NCBI GenBank assembly: GCA_002500925.1
Contig: DLTN01000124.1
Location: 1-39,641, forward strand
DNA length: 39,641 bases
Reading direction: 5' to 3'
DNA from: Gemmatimonadales bacterium UBA7835
GTDB taxonomy: Bacteria; Gemmatimonadota; Gemmatimonadetes; Longimicrobiales; Gaopeijiaceae
Made by a program: the position numbers and the translations under genes. Below the pieces are notes generated by a model that did not search any database, was not told the DNA's origin, and worked only from the letters and a program-made list of their open reading frames with translations. This document shows, one piece after another, positions 25,809-34,275 of the stretch. Numbering within the stretch: the stretch's first letter is position 1; each line of letters opens with the position of its first letter.

Positions 25809-27538
25809 CCGGAGAGCACGTCGATGAAAATTTCGCGAAAGGTTGCGCCTTCAGCTTCGAGAAACTCGGGTGAGCCATCTTCGGCGATTCGGCCATCCTC
25901 GATCACGATTACCCGCTCAGCTTTACGCGCGAGTTCCAGGCGGTGTGTGATCAGGATGGTCGTTCGACCCTTCATGACGCGTTCATAGCCCTCAAGCACT
26001 GCGGCTTCAGATGAGGGGTCCAATGCTCCTGTTGCTTCGTCCATCACTATCACGGCAGGATCGGAAAGGAATGCTCGTGCAATCGCTAGACGCTGACGCT
26101 CTCCTGCTGAGAGTTGGCGGCCACGTTCTCCGACCAGCGTATGCAAGCCATCCGGTAGGCGTTCTAATAGCGGCGTTAGTCCGGCCGCGTTGACTGCTGT
26201 TATCACGCTGTCATCGGTGGCCTCCGGGGCTGCATATCGGACGTTGTCACCGACGCTCGCGTGGAATATGAAGGGGTCCTGTGGCACCACGGATACGTGC
26301 CTGCGTACATCTTTCAGCGACAGGGTCGACATGGGGACGCCATCGAGCAGGACCTTACCTTCTTCTGGGTCGAAGTGTCGTTCGAGGAGATCTGCCAAAG
26401 TAGATTTTCCACACCCACTTTCTCCGACAATCGCCACTATCTGTCCTGCGGGGATCTCGATGTCGACTTGTGAGAGGCCGCCCACTCCTCTTCCAAAATC
26501 AAAAGAGACCCGTTGAAGTTGGATCTCGCCGCGGCACTTTTCCATGAGTTTCGGTTCGGAGACTTGCCATACGTCTGGCGTTTCGTCGAGAACCTCATGT
26601 ACGCGAACCAGAGATGCTCTGGCTGTCGCTAGGTTGGTGTATATGCCCATCAGTCCTTGAACTGGGGCCATAAGCCGCGCTTGGTATGCCATGAACGCCA
26701 CTAGGGTTCCTAGCGACATAGCGCCATCGATCACGCGATATCCACCAAAAAGGAAAACGAGTGCAGTCCCGGCCGTAAGAAGAAGTCCCGGAAGACCTCC
26801 AGCTACATATGTGTAGAGCCTCATTGAAAGGAGGGCCTCGACGAACGCGTCGTTTCGGCTCCTGAATCTTTCTACCTCCCGCCCCTGAGCATTTGCGCCT
26901 ACGACTGTGCGCATTCCTTGCAGTGTCTCAATAAGGAAAGAGCCTATCTGCGAACTTTTCTCCCGCAGCTTTGTGATTCTCGTCTCAAGTTCGCTACGGT
27001 ATCGGACCAAGGTATAGAGCGATGGGGGCATCACTACGAGGCTTGCCGAGAAGAGTTGCCAGTCGAGGTAGATCAGCATGCCGATGGTACCCATCAATGC
27101 GATGACTTGGCCGAACCATGATAGTGCGGCTTCAGACACGACTCTCTGAATTTCTCCGATATCGCCATTGATTCGGGTGACGATGTCACCCAGCGGGGTA
27201 CGCGCATAGTACCTAGGGGAAAGGCGTTGGAGGTGCCGGTAAAGGTCGAGTCGCATGTCGAACAGGATGTCAGCGGAAACTCCGGTGTACCGCATACCGC
27301 TGAAGACATTCAATCCGAAGGATACGAGTGGTATTGCGATCACCAGCCCGACGATTTGGACGAGTAGTGTTAAATCGCGTCCGAGTATCGCGTCGTCCAC
27401 GAGTACCTTTGATAGGTAGGGAAGGACGAGGGATAGCCCTGTTGAAAGGACTGAAACGAAAACGACCGGAACTAGTGCTCCCCAGTATGGGCGAACATAG
27501 CCGAGTGCCCGGCGTAAGTGATCGTCGATGAGCCTCAT
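25805..27538 (-). CDS. qhpF: ABC exporter of the QHNDH cluster
   Basis: A 577-residue half-transporter with a six-helix membrane domain (about 1-310) and an ATPase domain (about 335-575). The nucleotide-binding motifs are complete: Walker A GESGCGKST, Q-loop in VVPQDPFIF, signature LSAGERQRLAIARA, Walker B VIVMDEATG and the H-loop ITHRLE. It works as a homodimer. In Paracoccus QhpF is needed to move the processed gamma subunit to the periplasm. Without context it would be called a lipid A/multidrug-type exporter; placement between qhpB and qhpE with a 4-base overlap to qhpE supports the QHNDH role. Upstream, 60 bases separate it from qhpB. Confidence 0.92.
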   Translation of the reverse strand: MRLIDDHLRRALGYVRPYWGALVPVVFVSVLSTGLSLVLPYLSKVLVDDAILGRDLTLLVQIVGLVIAIPLVSFGLNVFSGMRYTGVSADILFDMRLDLYRHLQRLSPRYYARTPLGDIVTRINGDIGEIQRVVSEAALSWFGQVIALMGTIGMLIYLDWQLFSASLVVMPPSLYTLVRYRSELETRITKLREKSSQIGSFLIETLQGMRTVVGANAQGREVERFRSRNDAFVEALLSMRLYTYVAGGLPGLLLTAGTALVFLFGGYRVIDGAMSLGTLVAFMAYQARLMAPVQGLMGIYTNLATARASLVRVHEVLDETPDVWQVSEPKLMEKCRGEIQLQRVSFDFGRGVGGLSQVDIEIPAGQIVAIVGESGCGKSTLADLLERHFDPEEGKVLLDGVPMSTLSLKDVRRHVSVVPQDPFIFHASVGDNVRYAAPEATDDSVITAVNAAGLTPLLERLPDGLHTLVGERGRQLSAGERQRLAIARAFLSDPAVIVMDEATGALDPSSEAAVLEGYERVMKGRTTILITHRLELARKAERVIVIEDGRIAEDGSPEFLEAEGATFREIFIDVLSG

Positions 27539-27598
27539 ATCACCACGCGAGGATCGTGGAGAAGCTCAAGTTCGGCACTCACTCTAAGATGACGGGAG

Positions 27599-28681
27599 CT
27601 AATCGCCGCCAGGGATGATCGCGATATTCCCGAGCGTCATATCCTCGTCGAACTCGACTGTTCTCATCAGTGAGAACGTTTCTGCATCATATATGTCAAT
27701 CGTGTTCCCTGCGACGTGGATGTAAAGCTTGGTCCCATCCGCGCTGACTTCTAATCCCATACGCGGACGCCCAGGGAAAGGAACTCGCCTCGTCACGACC
27801 TCGTTCACAAGATCGAACTCCCAAAATTCGTAAGCCTCTATGGTTGTGTAGAGTGCGTAAGCCTTTTTGCCATCAGGAGCCATAGCGAATGCACTTACGG
27901 GTTCCGATGGGCCGACGGTGTAGAAGTCTACCTCCTTCTCACTTAGTCTGACGCTTGCGATCCCCATCAATGTCCGATTGTGCACGGGGTCACGCATCCG
28001 CATAAGATTTGTTGCGAGTCCTGGCTCATCGTACGTCTGAGAGGCCGTACTAAAAGTCGGTCTGCCGAGTCCTGGCTCTAGGGGGTTCGAAATCTCCCAT
28101 CTATCGATTTCTTCGTAAGTCTCTGAGTCAACGGCTATAATGTCGTTCGTGAAGAAGTAGAGCGTCGCCCCATCAGGGGAGTACCGGAAGCTGACCCGGT
28201 CGCGCTCTTCTCCATCCGGCCATGGAACAGTGTCTGTTACGACCTTTTTACTGAGGTCGTACTCAAGGATGAATGGGCCTTCGACTGAATAACGGTCCAC
28301 CATTTTCGTATGCCGCCGCCCAAACACGATTGCTTTTGGTTCATAGGGATGAGGAGCAAACGCGCCGATTCTGAATGTTGTGTCACCTTCGGACAGGCTG
28401 TATTCGTCCACCACCTCCCGGGCCGCTATATCGACTACTTGGATGTACTCGGCGGACCCATCACCCACGTAGAGGTGGGTCTTCGACTCGTTTAGCTGGA
28501 CACCGTTGGGAATGATGCGGTTCATTTCGATACGATCGATGATCGTTTCTGAGTCCTCGTCCCACACCAGCATCTCGTCCGTGTAGGTTGAGATGTACCA
28601 AGTGGCATTCTGAGCCTTCGTTTCCAGGGGAAGGATCCCGAGGACTGATGCCGTAAGAACGGCGCAGAGGAGCTTTCGCAT
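27599..28681 (-). CDS. qhpB: Quinohemoprotein amine dehydrogenase beta subunit
   Basis: About 360 residues with a signal peptide (LLCAVLTASVLGILPLETKAQ) and a seven-bladed, YVTN/WD-like propeller made of repeated strands such as 'THLYVGDGSAEYIQVVDIA', 'YSPDGATLYFFTND', 'MAPDGKKAYALYTT' and 'VSADGTKLYIHVAGN'. QHNDH beta is a periplasmic propeller that sits against the alpha and gamma subunits. The gene lies 15 bases after qhpC. The longer reading starts with TTG at 28684; ATG at 28681 follows directly and is preferred. The sequence alone would only say propeller protein, but gene order, size and signal peptide fit QhpB well. Confidence 0.9.
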   Translation of the reverse strand: MRKLLCAVLTASVLGILPLETKAQNATWYISTYTDEMLVWDEDSETIIDRIEMNRIIPNGVQLNESKTHLYVGDGSAEYIQVVDIAAREVVDEYSLSEGDTTFRIGAFAPHPYEPKAIVFGRRHTKMVDRYSVEGPFILEYDLSKKVVTDTVPWPDGEERDRVSFRYSPDGATLYFFTNDIIAVDSETYEEIDRWEISNPLEPGLGRPTFSTASQTYDEPGLATNLMRMRDPVHNRTLMGIASVRLSEKEVDFYTVGPSEPVSAFAMAPDGKKAYALYTTIEAYEFWEFDLVNEVVTRRVPFPGRPRMGLEVSADGTKLYIHVAGNTIDIYDAETFSLMRTVEFDEDMTLGNIAIIPGGD

Positions 28682-28696
28682 CAAGTCGGTTTCGGC

Positions 28697-29056
28697 CTAA
28701 GGAAAGATCAGGTCGAGTTTTCGCCAGTCTTTTTGGGCTGCCGCACACTTCCCAGTCCAGTCAGGTGCATGGTTGAGTTGGTCGGGAACGTGCGCTGGCC
28801 AGAAGCATGAGATGTGGCAGTCAAATATGTCTCGTTCGACCGGTTGGCAAAGCCCAGCTGTACCACCTCGGTTGTCGACTTCCCATCCGGGTGAGAACTG
28901 GAGTGAGCAGCCAAGTGGGAAGTGTGGCCCATTCTCCTCATGTGGAGGTGTACGCAGGCCGACGACATCCAGATCGTCCTGTGCCGTGGCTTCCTCATGC
29001 TTGAGATAAGCCTCTATCCTGTTTGCCTTTTGGTTGATTGGCTTGAGTCGTTTCAT
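28697..29056 (-). CDS. qhpC: QHNDH gamma subunit precursor (CTQ cofactor, thioether cross-linked)
   Basis: A 119-residue precursor with no Sec signal. It matches the small QHNDH catalytic subunit residue for residue at the modified positions. Known Paracoccus cross-links are Cys7-Glu16, Cys27-Asp33 and Cys41-Asp49, with cysteine tryptophylquinone from Cys37 and Trp43. Adding 43 gives Cys50-Glu59, Cys70-Asp76, Cys84-Asp92 and Cys80-Trp86, and every one of these residues is present. Asp76 would also be the catalytic base. The N-terminal region (about 1-43) would be the leader bound by QhpD and cut by QhpE; this is longer than the 28 residues I recall for Paracoccus. One further cysteine, Cys104, is left. 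ATG overlaps the qhpD stop by 4 bases (ATGA). Other-frame readings of this stretch were rejected. Confidence 0.96.
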   Translation of the reverse strand: MKRLKPINQKANRIEAYLKHEEATAQDDLDVVGLRTPPHEENGPHFPLGCSLQFSPGWEVDNRGGTAGLCQPVERDIFDCHISCFWPAHVPDQLNHAPDWTGKCAAAQKDWRKLDLIFP

Positions 29057-30525
29057 GCGTCGAATCGCTCCAAGAACCTTGGGTTTCTTTCTGCGAGAGC
29101 TCCGTAGATTTCCAAGCAGGTATGAGTCCAGCTACGGACCCAGGTGCAATAATGAAGGTTGGCGTGCGAGGAGTCACCATACTGAACGTGGGCCTCATGG
29201 TAGCATCCACCTGAACAGATCGGACGGGCCCAGCACTTATGACAATCTGTCTTCTCGGCGATATGGTGGTCGACGAGAAATTGCTCTTGTTTCTCTCGGT
29301 CAACACCGTCTGCGACGGTTCCGATCGTGTGCTCTGGGGAGCCCGCAAAGCGGTGACAGAGCGAGACATCACCATCGGTTGCGACACCGAGCAGGCCCAG
29401 CCCTGCGCCGCATCCGTAAGCCTTGCTTACACCTTTGTGAATTTCTTCGATCGTGTCGGTCACATTTGTGAAGCCGTGATGTTCGTCACGAAGTGCGTGT
29501 TGAAGCCATTCTTCTGCCAGCTCCTTGAATTGCTCGAGCATAGAGTCTTTGGACTCTGGCGTAATAGCGTAGTCGCGATGGTCTTTAGTTGTTACAGGTG
29601 CCAGGCCGACTTCCTTGAAGCCGAGTTCGTCGGTCAGGTGTCTATAGATCTCTAGGACGTTTAGGTGTTTTTGTGTGAGCGTCACACGAGCACCGATCGG
29701 GCGTGAACGATGCGTTGCTATCAGTTCCTTGATCTTCGGCAGGACAACGTCGTACGTGCCGCGCCCGTTGTGGAACACGCGCAGGCCATCTTGAACGGGT
29801 TTCGGCCCGTCTATTGAGACGGTGACGCCCACGTCGTTGTCCGCGAGCCACTGGATGATCTCGGGCTTCAGGAGCGTCGCATTTGTTGTGAGACTGAAGG
29901 AAATCGTCTTGCGTTCTTCGGCGGCCCGGCGACGGGCGTAGGCAACAGTCTTCTGCAGGACGGGGAAGTTCAATAGAGTCTCGCCCCCAAAGAACGTCAT
30001 GTGCGCCCTCGGCTGATCACCTGATTGCTTCAGAAGGAACTCTACGCTTTCCTCCGCTGTGTCCTCACTCATGAACTTGGGCTGCTTGCCATACTGGGTG
30101 TCGATGATCTTGTCTTCGCCGTATTCATAGCAGTAGGTGCAAGCGAGGTTACACTTGTTCGTAACGTTGAGGACCATCGTGTTGAGTGGAAAATCAGCAG
30201 GCGGCAGGTCTTTTGGGGCCTCTTCCTTCGGCGCGTCCGGGCCACCGATGGCCCTGATTTCCTTCAGTTCAGCCATAGTTTCAAGGGTACGATCAGTGTC
30301 AAACAACCCTTGAAGTGTTTCTACTAGATCGTCTTGGCTAAGAGGGCCAGATTCGAGAGCATCGAGTATCGCAGATCCGCATTCATCCATTCGAAAGATG
30401 CCAGCGGACGGCACCATGTAGAGGAATCTGGCCCCGAACGCTTCAAATGCGTGGAAGTCCCGTAACGCTAATACTGTGTCGGCATTCATCGTATCTGAAG
30501 AACTGGTCGCTGTAGGGGGAGTCAT
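29053..30525 (-). CDS. qhpD: Radical SAM/SPASM enzyme for QHNDH gamma subunit cross-linking
   Basis: A 490-residue QhpD-type enzyme that makes the Cys-to-Asp/Glu thioether bonds in QhpC using S-adenosylmethionine. Residues about 25-95 form a PqqD-like peptide-recognition domain (FHAFEAFGARFLYMV...). The radical SAM core begins with TNKCNLACTYC (Cys125, Cys129, Cys132 bind the [4Fe-4S] cluster) and holds FFGGETLLN and VSIDGP. The C-terminal SPASM region has YGCGAGLGLLG and then a dense cysteine group, CHKCWARPICSGGCYHEAH and HYCTW, for auxiliary clusters. An upstream in-frame start at 30570 would overlap qhpA; ATG at 30525, with a GGAGGA site, fits better. Its stop overlaps the qhpC start, so enzyme and substrate are translated together. 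Confidence 0.95.
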   Translation of the reverse strand: MTPPTATSSSDTMNADTVLALRDFHAFEAFGARFLYMVPSAGIFRMDECGSAILDALESGPLSQDDLVETLQGLFDTDRTLETMAELKEIRAIGGPDAPKEEAPKDLPPADFPLNTMVLNVTNKCNLACTYCYEYGEDKIIDTQYGKQPKFMSEDTAEESVEFLLKQSGDQPRAHMTFFGGETLLNFPVLQKTVAYARRRAAEERKTISFSLTTNATLLKPEIIQWLADNDVGVTVSIDGPKPVQDGLRVFHNGRGTYDVVLPKIKELIATHRSRPIGARVTLTQKHLNVLEIYRHLTDELGFKEVGLAPVTTKDHRDYAITPESKDSMLEQFKELAEEWLQHALRDEHHGFTNVTDTIEEIHKGVSKAYGCGAGLGLLGVATDGDVSLCHRFAGSPEHTIGTVADGVDREKQEQFLVDHHIAEKTDCHKCWARPICSGGCYHEAHVQYGDSSHANLHYCTWVRSWTHTCLEIYGALAERNPRFLERFDA

Positions 30526-32228
30526 CAGTTTCCTCCAATCGGGCGGGGCCCGGTTTCGATCTCTGCCCATGGTTCCCAGCGCATATAGAGCGGCGGCATC
30601 ACGACGAGGTGCGCGCGGGCAGATATTGCGCCATCACCAGATACACTCGTAGCCACTACCCACACGTCACCGATGTTGTTTCGGTTGCCCGAACGATCTG
30701 CGTTTGGACCGTCAGCAGCGGGCACGAATTTACCGTCTTCCTGAATTTCACCGACGAAGTCAATGTCGTCATCACCATACGTGGCGGCGTATTCTTCGAG
30801 GTGCCAAGACACATCTACCCGGCCCAGAGCTAGGTCGTCCTCTGTATTCGGTTGACCGTCTGGTCCGTCATCAAAACCCCAGGCATCGAAGATCTGATAA
30901 CCCTTCGGGAAGTTCGCGCCACCGGAACGGGCGGTCCCAGTCCCCGGCGTAACCTCGATCCGGTCTACCCCATTGTGGACCACGACAGCATCTTCTGCGA
31001 TCGACCCATTAGCATAGAGGTCGCGTCCGCCTAACCCTGTATTTTCGGCCACCTGCAACGTTACTCGAAGAGCGCCGTCGTCAATCTCATCCATGGATTC
31101 GACTGAGATTCCGCTGCCAAAATCGAGGGCTTCTGCATCGGATAGACCGACCCCGTATACTGTCACATTGGTAGATGAGCCCTGTAAGATGGCTCGAGGG
31201 TGAACGCCAGTGACCACCGTGCTGCCAACTGCGCGCTTCATTGAGATGTTTGGTCCGATCTCATCGTAATCACCGCGGAACCACCGCCCCCATATTTGCT
31301 GCTGGTCACGCTCGATGAACATGACCTCGCGCAGTTCGTCGTCGCTTCCAGGGTTCGACCTTCCGCGCCACTGGTAGCCGGTGTAGACCGTCGTTTGTCC
31401 CGTGCGTTGAATCTGTTCGCCAGACTCCGCGTATACATACGATGAGCTCGTTTTGAAGACGCTCGCGTCGTTCGGGTCAACTGAAATCATCATGGTTCCG
31501 TAGAGCGGCCCCTTGCCCGGTTCGTGACCTGAGATGGTCCAGGTGCCTTCGAGTCTAGCCGGGCGCTTGTTGGCGGACCATGCCGACCACTCTGGCGTTT
31601 CAAGAGGAAACACCTCTCCGAGGTGGTTGATAGCCCGCTCCATAGGATGACGGGGATCATCTTGCTCGGATGCAGGTCCCGTGTAACGAAATGCCTGCCA
31701 GTCGGATAAGGGGTACAGAGCTCTGTGTGTTGTGATCAAAAGACCCCATTCTTCCTCTGTTCGGCGCTGTGTCATCACTCGGCCCATCGAGTGACACTGA
31801 ATGCAAGTGTACTCAACGTCAGAATCGCCATCCCAATCGTGATCGTCACTGCGCCGCTCAATCTCGAACATACCGGGCCGGAGCTCTTCCGGCGCGAGGC
31901 CCTGCTCATTGGACAGATAGCGAACGATTTCTACGGCGTCAGCTTGATTCAGCCGTGCTCCATGAAGTGCCATCATACGCCGGATGGATGTCTGCCAACC
32001 TTCTGGCGTTTTTCGCAACCATGAGATGCGTGACATGCGCCCCTCCTCGTCGACTGTATGACAACGCGAGCACCGGTCAATGAGCGTCTGGTTCGTGATC
32101 AAAAAACCTTCGTCCACGAGTATACGGTCCTCAGAGTCCGAGGACTGCGACGCCGGACTCCAGGCGAGCAAAACACCGGCGATAGTGAGGCCAGTGAGCA
32201 AAAGAGAGAACCGGGCGGAAAACGCCAT
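30525..32228 (-). CDS. qhpA: Quinohemoprotein amine dehydrogenase alpha subunit (diheme)
   Basis: A 567-residue secreted cytochrome-propeller-like subunit. A signal peptide covers about residues 1-30. Two c-type heme motifs follow: CSRCH (Cys53, Cys56, His57) and CIQCH (Cys142, Cys145, His146), matching the N-terminal diheme domain of QHNDH alpha, which passes electrons from the quinone cofactor to an external acceptor. The C-terminal part is all-beta with Ig-like strands ('VTGVHPRAILQGSSTNVTVYGVGLSDAEAL', 'GVDRIEVTPGTGTARSGGANFPKGYQIFDAWGFDDGPDGQPNTEDDLALG'), as in the known three extra beta domains. Segments longer than these were not needed for the call. Upstream lies qhpG, 144 bases away, so qhpA may have its own promoter. 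Maturation needs the cytochrome c system elsewhere. Confidence 0.94.
   Translation of the reverse strand: MAFSARFSLLLTGLTIAGVLLAWSPASQSSDSEDRILVDEGFLITNQTLIDRCSRCHTVDEEGRMSRISWLRKTPEGWQTSIRRMMALHGARLNQADAVEIVRYLSNEQGLAPEELRPGMFEIERRSDDHDWDGDSDVEYTCIQCHSMGRVMTQRRTEEEWGLLITTHRALYPLSDWQAFRYTGPASEQDDPRHPMERAINHLGEVFPLETPEWSAWSANKRPARLEGTWTISGHEPGKGPLYGTMMISVDPNDASVFKTSSSYVYAESGEQIQRTGQTTVYTGYQWRGRSNPGSDDELREVMFIERDQQQIWGRWFRGDYDEIGPNISMKRAVGSTVVTGVHPRAILQGSSTNVTVYGVGLSDAEALDFGSGISVESMDEIDDGALRVTLQVAENTGLGGRDLYANGSIAEDAVVVHNGVDRIEVTPGTGTARSGGANFPKGYQIFDAWGFDDGPDGQPNTEDDLALGRVDVSWHLEEYAATYGDDDIDFVGEIQEDGKFVPAADGPNADRSGNRNNIGDVWVVATSVSGDGAISARAHLVVMPPLYMRWEPWAEIETGPRPIGGN
30531..30536 (-). promoter_or_regulatory. 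Ribosome binding site deciding the qhpD start
   Basis: GGAGGA with a 5-base spacer before the ATG at 30525 lies inside the end of qhpA, whose TGA overlaps that ATG by one base. It argues for the shorter qhpD and for translational coupling of qhpA and qhpD. Confidence 0.75.
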
Positions 32229-32372
32229 CGGCTTAAGACGGGTTCGGGGGCGGGTATATCAATCTTTCACAGACTGCGGAAATACTGCGACTTTCGCCAG
32301 TGTTTCGATAAGGATTCCTAGAAGAGCCTCAACTCTGCGACTGTCGGAATGGCCCTGAGTGCCGCTGTGAAT
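32229..32372 (-). other. Gap between qhpG and qhpA
   Basis: The largest gap in the QHNDH locus (144 bases). It may hold a second promoter for qhpADCBFE. I see no strong ribosome site before qhpA, no stable hairpin and no clear operator, and no qhpR-type regulator gene is encoded nearby. Confidence 0.35.
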
Positions 32373-33932
32373 TCAGCTTACTTTTATACCGTGTTCCAGA
32401 AATCCGGCTGCAAAGGCTGTTGATAGAGCGGTCAGGTAGTCGGGCAACGTGACCGCCGCTCCGGAGGCGTTGTATGCGGCCCAGCCTTCGGGCACTTGGT
32501 CATGGGACATAGCAGCTTCGATAAGCTGTAAGAGGTCGACACCTCGGACGTACCGCATTCCAGAAGGCCAAAGAGCGCTACCTAGGCGCTGTTCCATGAC
32601 GATGCGATGCCCGGCCACTCCCGGTCCTTCAAATATTCTCAGAGTTTTCCCGCGGACTGCACCGAGACGGTCCTGGGCACAGATCTCGTCAAAGGCGGCA
32701 CGGACGTCGGCTTCGGGTAAATTTGATTCAAGCAGGTCGAGCTGATTGCGAATGTCAGCTTGTGGTAAGCCTGAATCACTAGCGACGACTGCTGCTTTCT
32801 TCGCGGCTTGTGCTCGTTCGATCCAGTATGACGTTCCGTGGGACTGGGCCGCAGATTGGAAGAAGGGCGCAGAGCTTTCCCGGTATCGGCTGTAGACCAG
32901 CTTCTCGCGCGAGTCAAAAAAGTTGACCGAGGCCTCGGTCATGTCGGGATCAATAAGAGCGGTGTTAGCGACGATTCCCGCTAGCCATCCTGACGAAAGT
33001 GCTTTCTTGACCCCGAACGAAGAGAGCGGATCGATAAATGAACCGGCATCTCCTGCAAGGATAAGACCTGGGCGAGCGTATCGTGTCGCCTTATAAAGAG
33101 AAGCGGGGCACGCCCATGCCTGGTCAACGGGTTGTGCTCCTTCTCTTGATCGCCCTAGGTGTACGGTTCGTTGGAGCTCGCGGTCGAGTATGTCGGAGAG
33201 GTCGCATCCCGCTAACTCGGTTTCCCGTTGGTCGATCATCACGGTGTAGCATCGAAGGTCGTCTCCAAGCGGTACCGACCAAGCCCACCCGGTGTCGTAG
33301 GATTCGATGTAGGTGAAGTGGCGATCCGCCTCGGGCCAACCACCTTCGCGCTTCCAGCGCTGGATTATAGCGAGAGTTGTAGTACTGCGGTCTACCTGAC
33401 GGCCTTCGCCTCGAGCGATGACTCCGTGCCGACCGGAAGCATCTATAACCCAAGAGGATTCGATGACCCTAGAACCTTCTGCCCCATCACAACGGACACT
33501 CCAGCCTGTTCTTGTCTGCTCCGCGCTCCGCGCTGAGTGTCCATAGTGCACAATTACACCTGCCTGAGCTGCGACCTCCAAGAGTATCTGCTCTAGGGTT
33601 GCTAGATCGGTATGATATCCTTTGGAGTCGTTCGAAAACATTTCTGAACGAGGAGGATCATCTGCCCAGATTACTGAGTTGCCTAAGTTCGGATAGAGGC
33701 CCGCTGCGTCGACAGAGTCCAGCGCACCAAGTTCTTCGAGGACCCGCCGTGCAGATGGAGGTATGGACACAGGGAGTGAGCCGGAGATTGGCGTTTCCGG
33801 ACTCACCAACATGACCCTATGACTCCGACGAGCCAGCAGTATGGCGGCGGCACAGCCTGCTGGACCGGCGCCGAGGACAAGAACGTCGACCTGATTCAGT
33901 TCTATGTCGCGCAGCCGCAGCCGGTTCCGCAC
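32373..33932 (-). CDS. qhpG: FAD-dependent monooxygenase for QHNDH cofactor (QhpG)
   Basis: A 519-residue flavoprotein of the group A monooxygenase/halogenase-like fold. The dinucleotide-binding motif is VLVLGAGPAGCAAAILLARR near residue 17-36, and the second FAD motif is LILAGDAGSFIDPLSSFG followed by a conserved VKKAL, typical of tryptophan halogenase-like proteins. In Paracoccus QhpG dihydroxylates the tryptophan of QhpC to begin CTQ formation; the surrounding genes make that role very likely here. The first start, GTG at 33932, overlaps the upstream zinc-ribbon gene by 31 bases; few alternatives exist before the FAD motif (CTG only). It stands first in the locus, whereas I recall it last in Paracoccus. 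Confidence 0.9.
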   Translation of the reverse strand: MRNRLRLRDIELNQVDVLVLGAGPAGCAAAILLARRSHRVMLVSPETPISGSLPVSIPPSARRVLEELGALDSVDAAGLYPNLGNSVIWADDPPRSEMFSNDSKGYHTDLATLEQILLEVAAQAGVIVHYGHSARSAEQTRTGWSVRCDGAEGSRVIESSWVIDASGRHGVIARGEGRQVDRSTTTLAIIQRWKREGGWPEADRHFTYIESYDTGWAWSVPLGDDLRCYTVMIDQRETELAGCDLSDILDRELQRTVHLGRSREGAQPVDQAWACPASLYKATRYARPGLILAGDAGSFIDPLSSFGVKKALSSGWLAGIVANTALIDPDMTEASVNFFDSREKLVYSRYRESSAPFFQSAAQSHGTSYWIERAQAAKKAAVVASDSGLPQADIRNQLDLLESNLPEADVRAAFDEICAQDRLGAVRGKTLRIFEGPGVAGHRIVMEQRLGSALWPSGMRYVRGVDLLQLIEAAMSHDQVPEGWAAYNASGAAVTLPDYLTALSTAFAAGFLEHGIKVS

Positions 33933-34138
33933 CCCTGGAAGTCTGCTTGACCTGATGTACCGGTAACAGAAACCGTACTACTCATGATACGCCGGATTGG
34001 CGCATCTGCCGGAGTATCTCCAAGATCGATTGCGGTACGATCTGCTAGCTGACCCCATGTGGTGAGCTGCTCGTCCATTCCGTGACGGACTTCGACGATC
34101 TCGCCGTTTTCCGCACACTCATATTCGTAGTATGGCAT
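33902..34138 (-). CDS. FmdB-like protein with degenerate zinc ribbon
   Basis: A 78-residue protein. The opening MPYYEYECAENGEIVEVRHGMDE has the layout of FmdB/zinc-ribbon proteins (normally an MPxYEYxCxxCG start), but only Cys8 of the usual first CxxC pair is kept. 'PIRRIMSS' near residue 47-54 matches the family's conserved 'VRRxxS' strand. The C-terminus ends in a cysteine cluster, GCGTGCGC (Cys70, Cys74, Cys76). These might bind metal together with Cys8. The gene overlaps qhpG by 31 bases and is transcribed first, so it may be the first gene of the QHNDH transcript. Function unknown. Confidence 0.75.
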   Translation of the reverse strand: MPYYEYECAENGEIVEVRHGMDEQLTTWGQLADRTAIDLGDTPADAPIRRIMSSTVSVTGTSGQADFQGCGTGCGCAT

Positions 34139-34275
34139 ACAAGTATGGTAAGCCCAGAACGGTACTTCATTCCAGTCTTGTTTATTTATGAGTAATCGCC
34201 TCCACCCGGTGCGGTGGAGTTGGGGATCGTATCATCCTGTGTTCTTGAACCTAATTTTGAGGAAGGTACTGACTG

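Noticed and set aside
28708..28998. Alternative 96-residue frame across qhpC
   Set aside because: The qhpC frame holds all cross-link residues and is coupled to qhpD; the alternative has none.
25107..30525. A novel RiPP peptide system (radical SAM, protease, ABC exporter)
   Set aside because: The small substrate matches the QHNDH gamma subunit exactly and the alpha and beta subunits are adjacent, so it is a known enzyme-maturation system rather than a free peptide product.
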